The notes: generated by a model from the sequence alone, not told the origin. 6,893 bases of DNA from Salaquimonas sp. (GCA_024639745.1 JAHEHW010000091.1:1-6893); one strand, 5' to 3'; counted from the stretch's first letter, positions 1-6,471 are shown. Program-made: numbers and translations.

Positions 1-626
1 AGGTCGAACAGCAATATGATATCGATGTCACTCGAGTAATTGAGTTCGGCCGCACCAAACTTGCCCATGCCAAGCACGATCAGACCGGAGCCGCTCGATG
101 GATTTTCCGTATCGGCAAGTTTCACCTTTCCACTAGCCGCCAACTGCTTCAATCCGAAATCGATCACGCTAGACAGGCAGGCATCGGCGAATTCGGTCAG
201 GCTACGGGTCACCTGCTCCGCCGAAAGTATTCCTGCGAGATCACCGAGACCAAGCGTCAGCGCAACCTGCCTGCGAAGCTCTCGCAGCGTCTCCATGAGG
301 ATTTTCTCGGATTCCGCGGCGCGCCATACCGACCTCGCCTCCGCGATATCGGTATGCAACCGCTCTTCCAGAGGAAGTGAAAGGACATTCGCCAGCGTCT
401 CCGGCCGGACGAGCGCCGATTGATGCAGAAATGGCGAAAGTTCCAAAGCAGCCGCAAGGAAATCAAACGTTTCCGCGTTTGCCTCCAAGGTTTCTTTGTT
501 TCCGTCATCGCCGCGTTCCGCGAGCTTTTCGAGAAGCTCCAAACGGAACGAAGCCGCTCGTTTTTCATCCAAGGGCCGCAAGCATGTCTTCGGTTTGTCG
601 AACAGATCACTTCCTATGGATGACAT
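1..626 (-). CDS. glnE: GlnE, glutamine synthetase adenylyltransferase/adenylyl-removing enzyme (N-terminal part, cut by the window edge)
   Basis: Bifunctional cytoplasmic enzyme that attaches AMP to glutamine synthetase and removes it again, setting nitrogen assimilation under the control of PII proteins. Only the first 208 codons are present; the frame is open to position 1. Residues 181-202 read GLIVLGMGKF followed by GAAELNYSSDID, the nucleotidyltransferase signature of the GlnE family, with the metal-binding Asp pair at D200 and D202. In E. coli the N-terminal nucleotidyltransferase domain is the deadenylylating one, so this copy is inferred to start with that domain. Residues 1-180 are helical and poorly conserved, as usual. 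The start is the ATG at 626-624, chosen because a very strong Shine-Dalgarno (AGGGGGGA, 630-637) lies just upstream and because the ATG falls 28 nt after the kinase stop. That spacing suggests cotranscription with the two-component genes. The residual doubt is only the exact start. Confidence 0.95.
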   Translation of the reverse strand, partial: MSSIGSDLFDKPKTCLRPLDEKRAASFRLELLEKLAERGDDGNKETLEANAETFDFLAAALELSPFLHQSALVRPETLANVLSLPLEERLHTDIAEARSVWRAAESEKILMETLRELRRQVALTLGLGDLAGILSAEQVTRSLTEFADACLSSVIDFGLKQLAASGKVKLADTENPSSGSGLIVLGMGKFGAAELNYSSDIDIILLFD

Positions 627-654
627 CGGTCCCCCCTGCCCGGATTGCGCGTTT

Positions 655-2055
655 TCATTTTTCTAGCGCGGGAAGTAGGATACGGACAAGCAGTCCCGGC
701 TGCGCATCACTCATTTCGAGCTGCCCTGAGTGAAGTTTCGCGATCGCGTCGACCAATGCGAGGCCGAGCCCGCTGCCGGGCTTGGTGCGACTCTCATCGA
801 GACGCGAAAAGCGTTCCTTTGCACGCTCGTAATCCTGGGGAGGTATCCCTGGCCCCTTATCAGAAACCGCGACAACGATTGATCCTTTTTCCCGGTAGAG
901 CCGCAATTCAATCTGCTTGCCGTTGTGTTCGCCGCCGTCGGCATATTTGAGGGCGTTATCGATCAGATTCGAAACAGCCTGAGACAGCAACTCACGGTTA
1001 CCCTGGACCATCAGATCGGGCTCCGTCTTTACGGTAAAGGCGAAGCCCTCTTCTTCGGCAAGTGGTTCGTAGAGCTCGGCGATATCGGCGATCAAAGCGC
1101 TTATATCGATCGGCGTGAGTTCGGCGACCTGTGAACCGGCTTCGACGCGGGAGATCATCAAGAGGGCATTGAAGACCTTGATGAGTTGATCCGCCTCTTC
1201 GATAATTTCGCCCAGCGCGACAACCTGTTCCGTGTCGTCCGCATCCGCGCGCAAGACGCCATCTGCTTTATTACGGATCCGGGTGAGCGGCGTTTTCAGA
1301 TCATGCGCGATGGAATCCGATACGCTCTTCAGCCCGCTATCAAGCACGGTGATTCGGTCGAGCATGGCATTCATGCGCCTGGAGAGCCTGTCGAATTCAT
1401 CATTCGAGCCCATCACCGGAAGGCGCTCACTACGGTCGCCTGCAAGGATTCGCTCAGTACTTCTGGAAACGGAATCAATTCGCTTCAGCGCCCTTCGCCC
1501 AACAAAGAACCAAATCAAGAATCCGACTGCAAGCATCATGAGCATCGACAGGGTGAGCGCGCGGCGGACCACGTCGCGGAAGCGTTCTGGTTCGCCGATA
1601 TCCCGACCGATCAGAATGCGCATTCCATTGGGCAAAATGAACGCCCGGGCAACCGCCCGATGGTTACGCTCATCGTTTTCGACCTGAAACGGTTGGTATT
1701 CAAAGGGATGAAGAACCCACCCCTCGCTGCGCAAAACCCCCGTTTCAATAGTCCGCACATTGCCCGCAAGAATTTGGCCATTCGGATCACTGATGACATA
1801 GAGGTTGGCGCCGGGTGCCGTAGCGCGCGCTTCCATTGTACGGATGACCGAATTCAGCCCGCGTTCACGATAGATTTTCTCAAGCGAGGCGACTTCTTCG
1901 TTGATGGTTTCCTGGTATTGCTGACGCAGATAGTCGACCGCGCCACCGGTCATGTACAAAACGAGGAATATCGCCATCAGACCGAAGGCCAGCGTATAGG
2001 CAACGGACAGGCGAACGGCCGTTACGCGCCATATCGATTTGACGCGCTCAAACAT
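655..2055 (-). CDS. Membrane sensor histidine kinase (HAMP-HisKA-HATPase)
   Basis: Sensor kinase of 466 residues, the partner of the response regulator encoded just upstream. Domains in order: transmembrane helix 1 at about 14-36; a periplasmic sensor region of about 130 residues with no family I recognise; transmembrane helix 2 at about 166-186; HAMP linker at about 187-240; HisKA domain with the phospho-accepting His in HDLKTPL (H251; Asp follows the His where Glu is commonest, as in PhoQ-type kinases); and an ATPase domain with N-box N363/N367 (NLIDNALKYA), G1 box DKGPGIP (D399), F-box ERFSRLD (414-420) and G2 box GSGLGLAL (427-434). All catalytic boxes are intact. It contains no cysteine, so direct thiol sensing is excluded. 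Its ATG lies 5 nt after the regulator stop with only a weak Shine-Dalgarno (GGTGG), suggesting translational coupling. The neighbouring degP points to an envelope-stress signal, but that is inference from context. Confidence 0.96.
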   Translation of the reverse strand: MFERVKSIWRVTAVRLSVAYTLAFGLMAIFLVLYMTGGAVDYLRQQYQETINEEVASLEKIYRERGLNSVIRTMEARATAPGANLYVISDPNGQILAGNVRTIETGVLRSEGWVLHPFEYQPFQVENDERNHRAVARAFILPNGMRILIGRDIGEPERFRDVVRRALTLSMLMMLAVGFLIWFFVGRRALKRIDSVSRSTERILAGDRSERLPVMGSNDEFDRLSRRMNAMLDRITVLDSGLKSVSDSIAHDLKTPLTRIRNKADGVLRADADDTEQVVALGEIIEEADQLIKVFNALLMISRVEAGSQVAELTPIDISALIADIAELYEPLAEEEGFAFTVKTEPDLMVQGNRELLSQAVSNLIDNALKYADGGEHNGKQIELRLYREKGSIVVAVSDKGPGIPPQDYERAKERFSRLDESRTKPGSGLGLALVDAIAKLHSGQLEMSDAQPGLLVRILLPALEK

Positions 2056-2060
2056 CGCGG

Positions 2061-2744
2061 TCAGCCACCGGACGGATCACGCAGGATGTACCCGGCGCCA
2101 CGAACGGTTTCGAGCATCGGCTGATCGAAATCCCTGTCAATCTTTCCGCGCAGACGCGAAATGTGAACATCGATGACATTGGTCTGTGGGTCGAAATGAT
2201 AGTCCCAGACTTCTTCGAGTAACATGGTCCGGGTCACGACCTTGCCGGCATTGCGCATCAGGAATTCCAGCAGGCGGAATTCGCGCGGCTGCAACAGGAT
2301 TTTCTTGCCGGCGCGTTTCACCTCTCGGGAAAGGCGATCAAGTTCAAGCTCGCCTACTTGTAGATGGTGTTCAGTCTCATCTGGCTTGCGGCGGCGCGCG
2401 AGAATTTCGATCCGCGCCAGCAATTCGGAAAAAGCATAAGGCTTGGTCAGGTAATCGTCACCGCCGGAACGCAATCCCTTTACGCGGTCGTCCACCTGCC
2501 CGAGCGCGGAAAGGATGAGAACCGGGGTCTCCTCATCCTGGCTTCGCAACTCGCTGATCAATGAGAGCCCATCCCGCTTCGGCAGCATCCGATCGACGAT
2601 GAGCACATCGTAATTCGCCGCGCGAGCCATTTCGAGGCCGGTCTCACCATCTCCGGCATGATCGGGATTGTGCCCGGCTTCCTTCAGCGCCCGGAGAAGG
2701 TAGGCCGCAGCATCGGAATCGTCTTCGACAACCAGAATTTTCAT
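2061..2744 (-). CDS. OmpR/PhoB-family response regulator
   Basis: DNA-binding response regulator of 227 residues, full length for the OmpR family. The receiver domain spans about 1-118, with the acidic pair E7/D8 plus D9, phospho-acceptor D51 (VLIVDRMLP), switch residue S79 and conserved K101 (LTKPYAF). The C-terminal winged helix spans about 128-223 and has the usual recognition-helix region VIDVHISRLRGKID (190-203) and the closing wing TVRGAGYIL. There is no cysteine. The start fits the canonical MKILVVEDD opening, but no good Shine-Dalgarno is visible. An ATG at 2755 opens a four-codon frame whose TGA overlaps this start codon, so coupling to a mini-ORF is possible but weakly supported. 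The kinase gene follows after 5 nt. OmpR-type proteins bind direct half-sites about 10-11 bp apart; such repeats stand upstream of degP, which is therefore a candidate target. The gene resembles the regulator next to degP in rhizobia; I know no settled gene name. Confidence 0.96.
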   Translation of the reverse strand: MKILVVEDDSDAAAYLLRALKEAGHNPDHAGDGETGLEMARAANYDVLIVDRMLPKRDGLSLISELRSQDEETPVLILSALGQVDDRVKGLRSGGDDYLTKPYAFSELLARIEILARRRKPDETEHHLQVGELELDRLSREVKRAGKKILLQPREFRLLEFLMRNAGKVVTRTMLLEEVWDYHFDPQTNVIDVHISRLRGKIDRDFDQPMLETVRGAGYILRDPSGG

Positions 2745-2798
2745 TGCACGACCATAAGCACAGCGAATGAGGGTTTGGAAGGGCTGGGAAAATAAGGG

Positions 2799-2845
2799 CC
2801 AGCGGTGGCAGGCTGGAATGAAGGGGAGACACCCGCCACCGCCGG
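2799..2845 (-). terminator. Strong hairpin between degP and the response-regulator gene, candidate intrinsic terminator
   Basis: Arms 2799-2812 and 2832-2845 form a 14-bp stem around a 19-nt loop. Read as minus-strand RNA, the stem has 12 Watson-Crick pairs and two G-U pairs. Read as plus-strand RNA, the same two positions become A-C mismatches, so the structure favours the transcript of degP and the regulator. It is followed on the minus strand by CCC and then TTATTTT, an imperfect U-tract offset by three bases. It may end degP transcription, or form structure in the regulator's 5' leader if a promoter lies upstream near 2897-2934. Confidence 0.5.
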
Positions 2846-2896
2846 AACGGCAACCCGGAACTTGAACAAATACCGGGAGCCGATTTATTGGACGAC

Positions 2897-2911
2897 GTCC
2901 TATTTAGGAAC
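2897..2911. promoter_or_regulatory. Palindrome TTCCTA-N2-TAGGA upstream of the response-regulator gene
   Basis: On the coding strand the site reads GTTCCTAAATAGGAC. It has the same core as the degP-proximal palindrome, TTCCTA-N2-TAGGA, with only the two central bases differing. It lies 153-167 nt upstream of the regulator ATG and 31 nt after the degP stop. A perfect tandem 7-mer (AGGAACA twice, plus strand 2906-2919) overlaps its edge. An operator is the simplest reading. The central TAAATA could instead be part of a -10 element. Confidence 0.35.
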
Positions 2912-2934
2912 AAGGAACATCGCGCATTGGTTCC
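2909..2934 (-). promoter_or_regulatory. Weak candidate EcfG/RpoE2-type promoter (GGAAC-N18-GTT)
   Basis: Minus strand: GGAAC at 2934-2930, an 18-nt spacer, then GTT at 2911-2909. This fits the general-stress sigma factor (EcfG, RpoE2) promoters of alphaproteobacteria, GGAAC-N18/19-TT. Because the second element continues as GTTCC, the pattern is an inverted repeat and also reads on the plus strand, which lowers its weight. It would drive the response regulator from a long leader containing the 2799-2845 hairpin. Confidence 0.2.
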
Positions 2935-2942
2935 GCTGCGGC

Positions 2943-4451
2943 TCAGCCCTTGTCGAGAGGCAGAGCTACGAAGCGTGAATTGCCATCACGACGGATCTGG
3001 AAGAGCGTGTTCTTCTTACCGTCTTTCTCCGCGGCAGTTACCTGATCGGCAACGTCGCGAGGAGAATTGACCTTTTTGCCGTTCACGGAGGCGACAACAT
3101 CGCCTTCCTGAATGCCTTTTTGGTCAGCGGCACTGTCAGGGCGCACCTGCATCACCATCACGCCCTCGCCGTCTTCCGACGGTCCTAGCGCAAGGCCGAG
3201 CTTACCGGTATTCTCTTCCGGAATTCCTTGGTCGTTACGATCCGGGTTGACTGCCGCCATCTGGGACAGCTGACCGAGCGTGACCGAAATAGTCTGTTCT
3301 TCACCATCCCGGAAGACGGTCAGTTCGACCTCTGTGTCAGGATCATAAGATGCGATCTTGCGAGCGAGATCCCGCGGGTTTTTGACTTCGTTGCCATCAA
3401 CCGCCGTGATTACGTCGCCGGATTGCACGCCTGCCTTGGAAGCAGGGCCATCCTGTTGCGGTTCAGTAACCATTGCGCCAATAGTGCTTTTCATATCGAG
3501 CGCATCAGCGATGTCTTCCGTAACCGGCTGGATCTGGACGCCGAGCCAGCCACGCACAACTGAACCTTCGCTCATCAGCTCGTCAACAATTTGCGACACA
3601 CTGTTGGCCGGGATGGCAAAGGCGATGCCAACATTGCCGCCGGACGGCGAAAAGATCGCGGTGTTCACACCGATGACTTCGCCATTTAGATTGAAGGCCG
3701 GACCACCGGAATTACCCTTGTTGACCGCTGCATCGATCTGGATGAAATCGTCATAACGGTTCGTGGCGATCTCCCGGCCATTGGCCGAAACAATACCGGC
3801 TGTGACAGTGCCGCCAAGCCCAAACGGGTTACCGACAGCAACGACCCAGTCCCCAATCTGCGGGTTTTCATTGGCAAAATCGACATAGGTGAATTTGCGG
3901 TCTGCTTCGACTTTGAGAACCGCAAGATCGGAACGCTCATCGGCACCCACCAGCTTCGCGTCGTATTCGGTGCCATCGTCCATCACAATGGTGTATTGCT
4001 CACCGCCATCGACGACGTGATTGTTGGTGACCAGGAAGCCGTCTTCGGAGATAAAGAAGCCTGAGCCCTGCGACATGCCGAACCGGCGATCTGGCTTGCG
4101 CTCACCGCGTGGACCCGGACGACCGAAAAAGCGTTCGAAAAAGTCCGGATTATCGCGGAAGAATTCCGGGACGTTGCGGTTGTTGAAGCGGCGGTCGAAC
4201 CGAAATTCGCCCTGCGTATCGCTTGCTGGCTGAACGGCCTGCTCAACGCGAACGCTGACAACAGCTGGCGAAACCGCCTGGACGACTTCAGCGAATCCCT
4301 GCATCTTCGGGCCATCGACCTTGACAGCCTCGGCATGGGCCAACGGCAGACCGTTCACGGTCGGTGCAAGCGCGAAGGCCGACACGGCCATGGCCGATGC
4401 GAGCAGCCCGGCGGTGACCCGGTTAAATGATTTTCTGTTTCCTGATTTCAT
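2943..4451 (-). CDS. degP: DegP/HtrA-type periplasmic serine protease (Do family)
   Basis: Periplasmic protease-chaperone that degrades misfolded envelope proteins. The protein has 502 residues. A signal peptide spans 1-40, with a likely cut after AHA (38-40). The trypsin-like domain carries the intact triad H145 (TNNHVVDG), D175 (SDLAVLK) and S248 (GNSGGP). Two PDZ domains follow at about 302-392 (starting GWLGVQIQPV) and 415-497, as in standard DegP. Residues 83-125 form a charged, aromatic, Arg-rich insert before the catalytic core, equivalent in place to the regulatory LA loop. The ATG at 4451-4449 is preferred to the in-frame TTG at 4472, because the bases just after that TTG form the Shine-Dalgarno. 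The mature protein has no cysteine. The gene stands alone between two intergenic regions, so it probably has its own promoter, and the adjacent two-component system is the obvious candidate regulator. Confidence 0.97.
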   Translation of the reverse strand: MKSGNRKSFNRVTAGLLASAMAVSAFALAPTVNGLPLAHAEAVKVDGPKMQGFAEVVQAVSPAVVSVRVEQAVQPASDTQGEFRFDRRFNNRNVPEFFRDNPDFFERFFGRPGPRGERKPDRRFGMSQGSGFFISEDGFLVTNNHVVDGGEQYTIVMDDGTEYDAKLVGADERSDLAVLKVEADRKFTYVDFANENPQIGDWVVAVGNPFGLGGTVTAGIVSANGREIATNRYDDFIQIDAAVNKGNSGGPAFNLNGEVIGVNTAIFSPSGGNVGIAFAIPANSVSQIVDELMSEGSVVRGWLGVQIQPVTEDIADALDMKSTIGAMVTEPQQDGPASKAGVQSGDVITAVDGNEVKNPRDLARKIASYDPDTEVELTVFRDGEEQTISVTLGQLSQMAAVNPDRNDQGIPEENTGKLGLALGPSEDGEGVMVMQVRPDSAADQKGIQEGDVVASVNGKKVNSPRDVADQVTAAEKDGKKNTLFQIRRDGNSRFVALPLDKG

Positions 4452-4460
4452 AATGCAAAC

Positions 4461-4467
4461 TTCCCTT
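4461..4467 (-). promoter_or_regulatory. Shine-Dalgarno that sets the degP start
   Basis: The minus strand reads AAGGGAA here, about 9-10 nt before the ATG at 4451. It lies inside the frame that would be coding if the upstream TTG (4472) were used, so it argues for the shorter DegP. Confidence 0.7.
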
Positions 4468-4512
4468 TTCAATTTTGGGACTGAATTCTTGACGCAGGAT
4501 CGAACCAGCGTG

Positions 4513-4530
4513 GCTTCCTACATAGGAAGC
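4513..4530. promoter_or_regulatory. 18-bp palindrome upstream of degP, candidate operator
   Basis: GCTTCCTA-CA-TAGGAAGC on the plus strand is a perfect 8+8 inverted repeat with a 2-bp centre, 62-79 nt upstream of the degP ATG. A loop this short argues for a protein-binding site rather than an RNA hairpin, although a 7-bp stem with a 4-nt loop is possible. Its core recurs at 2897-2911 upstream of the response regulator. The centre (CTATGT on the minus strand) could also serve as a -10 element. Confidence 0.5.
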
Positions 4531-4534
4531 TGCG

Positions 4535-4563
4535 GATTACGTGAAAATTACAGGCAGATTACA
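4535..4563 (-). promoter_or_regulatory. Three 11-bp-phased direct repeats upstream of degP, candidate OmpR-family binding array
   Basis: Heptamers GATTACG (4535-4541), AATTACA (4546-4552) and GATTACA (4557-4563) on the plus strand share the core ATTAC at a spacing of exactly 11 bp. On the coding strand they read TGTAATC, TGTAATT and CGTAATC. One-turn phasing of direct half-sites is typical of OmpR/PhoB-type regulators, and such a regulator is encoded immediately downstream of degP. The array ends 84 nt before the degP ATG. The outer repeats also form a mediocre sigma-70 promoter: TTGTAA (4564-4559), 17 nt, then CGTAAT (4541-4536), which would start transcription near the palindrome at 4513-4530. 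Confidence 0.5.
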
Positions 4564-4608
4564 ATTTGGTTAGGTTGACGCCGGTCGCGCGAAAATCGAC
4601 GTCCGAAA

Positions 4609-4634
4609 TGCCGCTTTCGAAGCCAGCCGCGGCA
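4609..4634 (-). terminator. Weak hairpin after the hydrolase-OsmC gene
   Basis: TGCCGC (4609-4614) pairs with GCGGCA (4629-4634) across a 14-nt loop, followed on the minus strand by TTT only. It lies 72-97 nt after the hydrolase-OsmC stop. It could end the ccm-hydrolase transcript, but the U-tract is too short for a firm call. Confidence 0.22.
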
Positions 4635-4705
4635 ATCAGGCAACTTGGATTGTGCGTCTTACACTTGATCTTGCTGGAAACTGACCACCCAGGAGAACTG
4701 CTCTC

Positions 4706-5929
4706 TCAGGCCAGCCTGGTTCGGATTACCGAGGACTGATGCAGTGTTTTATGGACCGGACATTTGTCGGCGATCTCAAGAAGTTTCGCGCGGGTATCCT
4801 CATCCAGCTCCTTGCTAAACGCGATCTCGCGGCTGAACTGATCGATACGGCCACCGGTTTGGCGAACGGATTCGGCACATTCCTCGCAGTCTCTGGCATG
4901 GATCTTATCATGATCAATTGTGACACTGACTAGTCCGATATCCCATCCTTTGCGATCGGCATACATGCGAATTGTCATGTTGGTGCAAGCACCGAGCGCA
5001 ATTGACAGGAAGTCGTAGGGTGTTGGTCCGGCATCGGTGCCACCCATGGCGCGCGGTTCATCTGCCGTGAGATGGTGAGAACCAGCCCGAACCGCATTGC
5101 GGAACTTGCCCTCTCCGGTTTCTTCGACAATGACGGCAGCATGTTCCTCCGTCCGCTCCGCGATCACCTCTTCCGGCAGATATCGCTGCGACCATGCGGA
5201 AATCGTCTGCGCCACGAAATCCGCATCCATTGCCCGGGTCAGCAGATGATCGGCGTCATCCAGCGATATAAAGCTTTTCGGGTGTTTGGCGGCCGTAAAA
5301 ATTGCCGAAGCGTTTTCGATTCCGACCGTTTGGTCGAGGGGAGCGTGGAAAATCAGCAAGGGTCTTTTCAACCCGGCAACGGCTTCCTTGACCGAGCTCT
5401 GCTCAAGGTCATCGAGAAACTGGCTCGTGATCGTGAACTTGCGGCCCGCAAGGCTCACCTCGGCCGCGCCCTTTTCTCTTATTACGCCGAGATCGGCAGC
5501 AAAGTTCTCAGTCACGTGGCGGGCATCCGCGGGGGCGCCTATCGTGACTACTGCCTTTATCTCAGGAATACGCGATCCGGCGACCAGGGCTGCGGCTCCG
5601 CCGAGTGAATGGCCGATCAGCAGGGAAGGCGCTTCAAATTGTTCGCGAAGCATGTCCGCCGCGGCAACCAGATCGGCAATATTGGAAGAAAAATTGGTTG
5701 AGGCGAATTCGCCTTCCGAAGAGCCCAGGCCGGTAAAATCGAATCTCAGGACAGCGATTCCTTCGGCTGCCAGCGCTCCCGCGATCCGACGGGTAGCGCC
5801 GAGCCCCTTCGAGCAGGTGAAACAATGGGCAAAAAGCGCATAGGCCCGCACTTTTCCCGCGGGAAGATCAAGCCGCGCGGACAATTTCGCACCGGAGGCT
5901 CCGCTAAAATCCAGCCGTCGCGATACCAT
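4706..5929 (-). CDS. Fused alpha/beta-hydrolase and OsmC-family protein
   Basis: Predicted cytoplasmic two-domain protein of 407 residues with no signal peptide. Residues 1-250 form an alpha/beta hydrolase: nucleophile S108 in GHSLGG, probable acid D199 (HAPLDQ) and His H228 (DDADHLL), so the triad looks complete; the substrate is unknown. Residues about 262-405 form an OsmC/Ohr-like domain with the two family cysteines C315 (LGACTNMT) and C390 (DKCPVHKTL), which in OsmC and Ohr reduce organic hydroperoxides. Two further pairs stand out: C36/C39 (HCFTCSKG) near the N-terminus and C348/C351 (DCEEC) within the OsmC domain. This fusion is known in proteobacteria and usually annotated as a bifunctional protein, but I know of no defined role. 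The start is the ATG at 5929, with AGGAG six bases upstream. It follows ccmH after 35 nt, so cotranscription with the cytochrome maturation genes is likely. Confidence 0.93.
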   Translation of the reverse strand: MVSRRLDFSGASGAKLSARLDLPAGKVRAYALFAHCFTCSKGLGATRRIAGALAAEGIAVLRFDFTGLGSSEGEFASTNFSSNIADLVAAADMLREQFEAPSLLIGHSLGGAAALVAGSRIPEIKAVVTIGAPADARHVTENFAADLGVIREKGAAEVSLAGRKFTITSQFLDDLEQSSVKEAVAGLKRPLLIFHAPLDQTVGIENASAIFTAAKHPKSFISLDDADHLLTRAMDADFVAQTISAWSQRYLPEEVIAERTEEHAAVIVEETGEGKFRNAVRAGSHHLTADEPRAMGGTDAGPTPYDFLSIALGACTNMTIRMYADRKGWDIGLVSVTIDHDKIHARDCEECAESVRQTGGRIDQFSREIAFSKELDEDTRAKLLEIADKCPVHKTLHQSSVIRTRLA

Positions 5930-5964
5930 GCCGCACTCCTTTTCCAGACATCGGTTAAGCGAAA

Positions 5965-6471
5965 CTAACCTTTGTCGCCTTCACGTTCATCCAGAATTTT
6001 CGTGAGCTGTTCGTGTTCGGCATCGGACAACCTGCCGCCAGGCGTTTCGGACTGTGCGTTGCTCGAGCGGGAGCGCATTACCGACCAGGCGATTGCCAGC
6101 CCGAAAATCAGCGCGACTGCGGGTGCAAGCCACAACGCGAGATTGGACAACGAAAACCGTGGCTTGAGGAGAACAAATTCGCCATAGCGGTTTACCAGAT
6201 AGTCGAGTACTTCCTCGTTGCTGTCACCGGCCACGAGGCGTTCACGTACCAATACCCGCAGATCACGCGCCAGGTCTGCATTGGAATCGTCAATCGACTG
6301 ATTCTGACACTTCATGCAGCGAAGCTCGGCAGAGAGCTCCCGTGCGCGCTGTTCCAGCTTCGGATCGTCCAGAACCTCATCCGGGTTCACTGCCGGCGCG
6401 CCTGATGCAGCGACACCCAACAGACCGACTGCCAGAAACAGGCGGGACAAGAATGGACTAACCCGCTGCAT
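5965..6471 (-). CDS. ccmH: CcmH/CycL, cytochrome c maturation thiol reductase subunit
   Basis: Membrane-anchored periplasmic protein of 168 residues from the system I cytochrome c maturation pathway. It keeps the CxxCH thiols of apocytochromes reduced for haem ligation by the CcmF complex. A signal peptide or anchor spans about 1-23. The signature LRCMKCQNQSIDDSNADLA (50-68) holds the redox pair C52/C55. A transmembrane helix spans about 110-132, followed by a short charged cytoplasmic tail. This is the short form of CcmH, named CycL in rhizobia, without the TPR domain. The ATG at 6471-6469 is chosen because the signal peptide starts there; the longer frame to 6573 would add 34 residues that lie over ccmF. 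The start lies 11 nt inside the end of ccmF (14-nt overlap), which indicates translational coupling; the Shine-Dalgarno is weak (GAGG). Confidence 0.96.
   Translation of the reverse strand: MQRVSPFLSRLFLAVGLLGVAASGAPAVNPDEVLDDPKLEQRARELSAELRCMKCQNQSIDDSNADLARDLRVLVRERLVAGDSNEEVLDYLVNRYGEFVLLKPRFSLSNLALWLAPAVALIFGLAIAWSVMRSRSSNAQSETPGGRLSDAEHEQLTKILDEREGDKG

Noticed and set aside
257..610. Minus-strand frame of 117 codons within glnE
   Set aside because: It is out of frame with GlnE, whose frame carries the nucleotidyltransferase signature. The product is Arg/Trp/Ser-rich as expected of a shifted frame.
1186..2124. Open frame of 312 codons on the plus strand
   Set aside because: It runs antisense to the kinase, whose domains are all intact. 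The translation has no recognisable domain and looks like a reverse-frame shadow of GC-rich coding sequence.
2852..2876. Inverted repeat CCCGG/CCGGG with a 14-nt loop
   Set aside because: Five pairs with a long loop and no U-tract; weak beside the much stronger hairpin at 2799-2845.
4452..4472. Longer DegP start at the TTG codon
   Set aside because: The seven extra codons contain the Shine-Dalgarno of the downstream ATG, and the signal peptide begins naturally at that ATG.
4492..4508. GGTTCGATCC on the minus strand, resembling a tRNA T-loop
   Set aside because: The flanking bases do not form a T-stem, and no acceptor, D or anticodon arm can be found.
5072..5843. Two overlapping plus-strand open frames (5072-5608 and 5286-5843)
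   Set aside because: Both are antisense to the hydrolase-OsmC gene, with no Shine-Dalgarno or domain that I can support.
5953..5970. Small inverted repeat GGTTA/TAACC after ccmH
   Set aside because: Only five base pairs, overlapping the ccmH stop and without a U-tract. It is unlikely to be a terminator, and the next gene probably belongs to the same operon.
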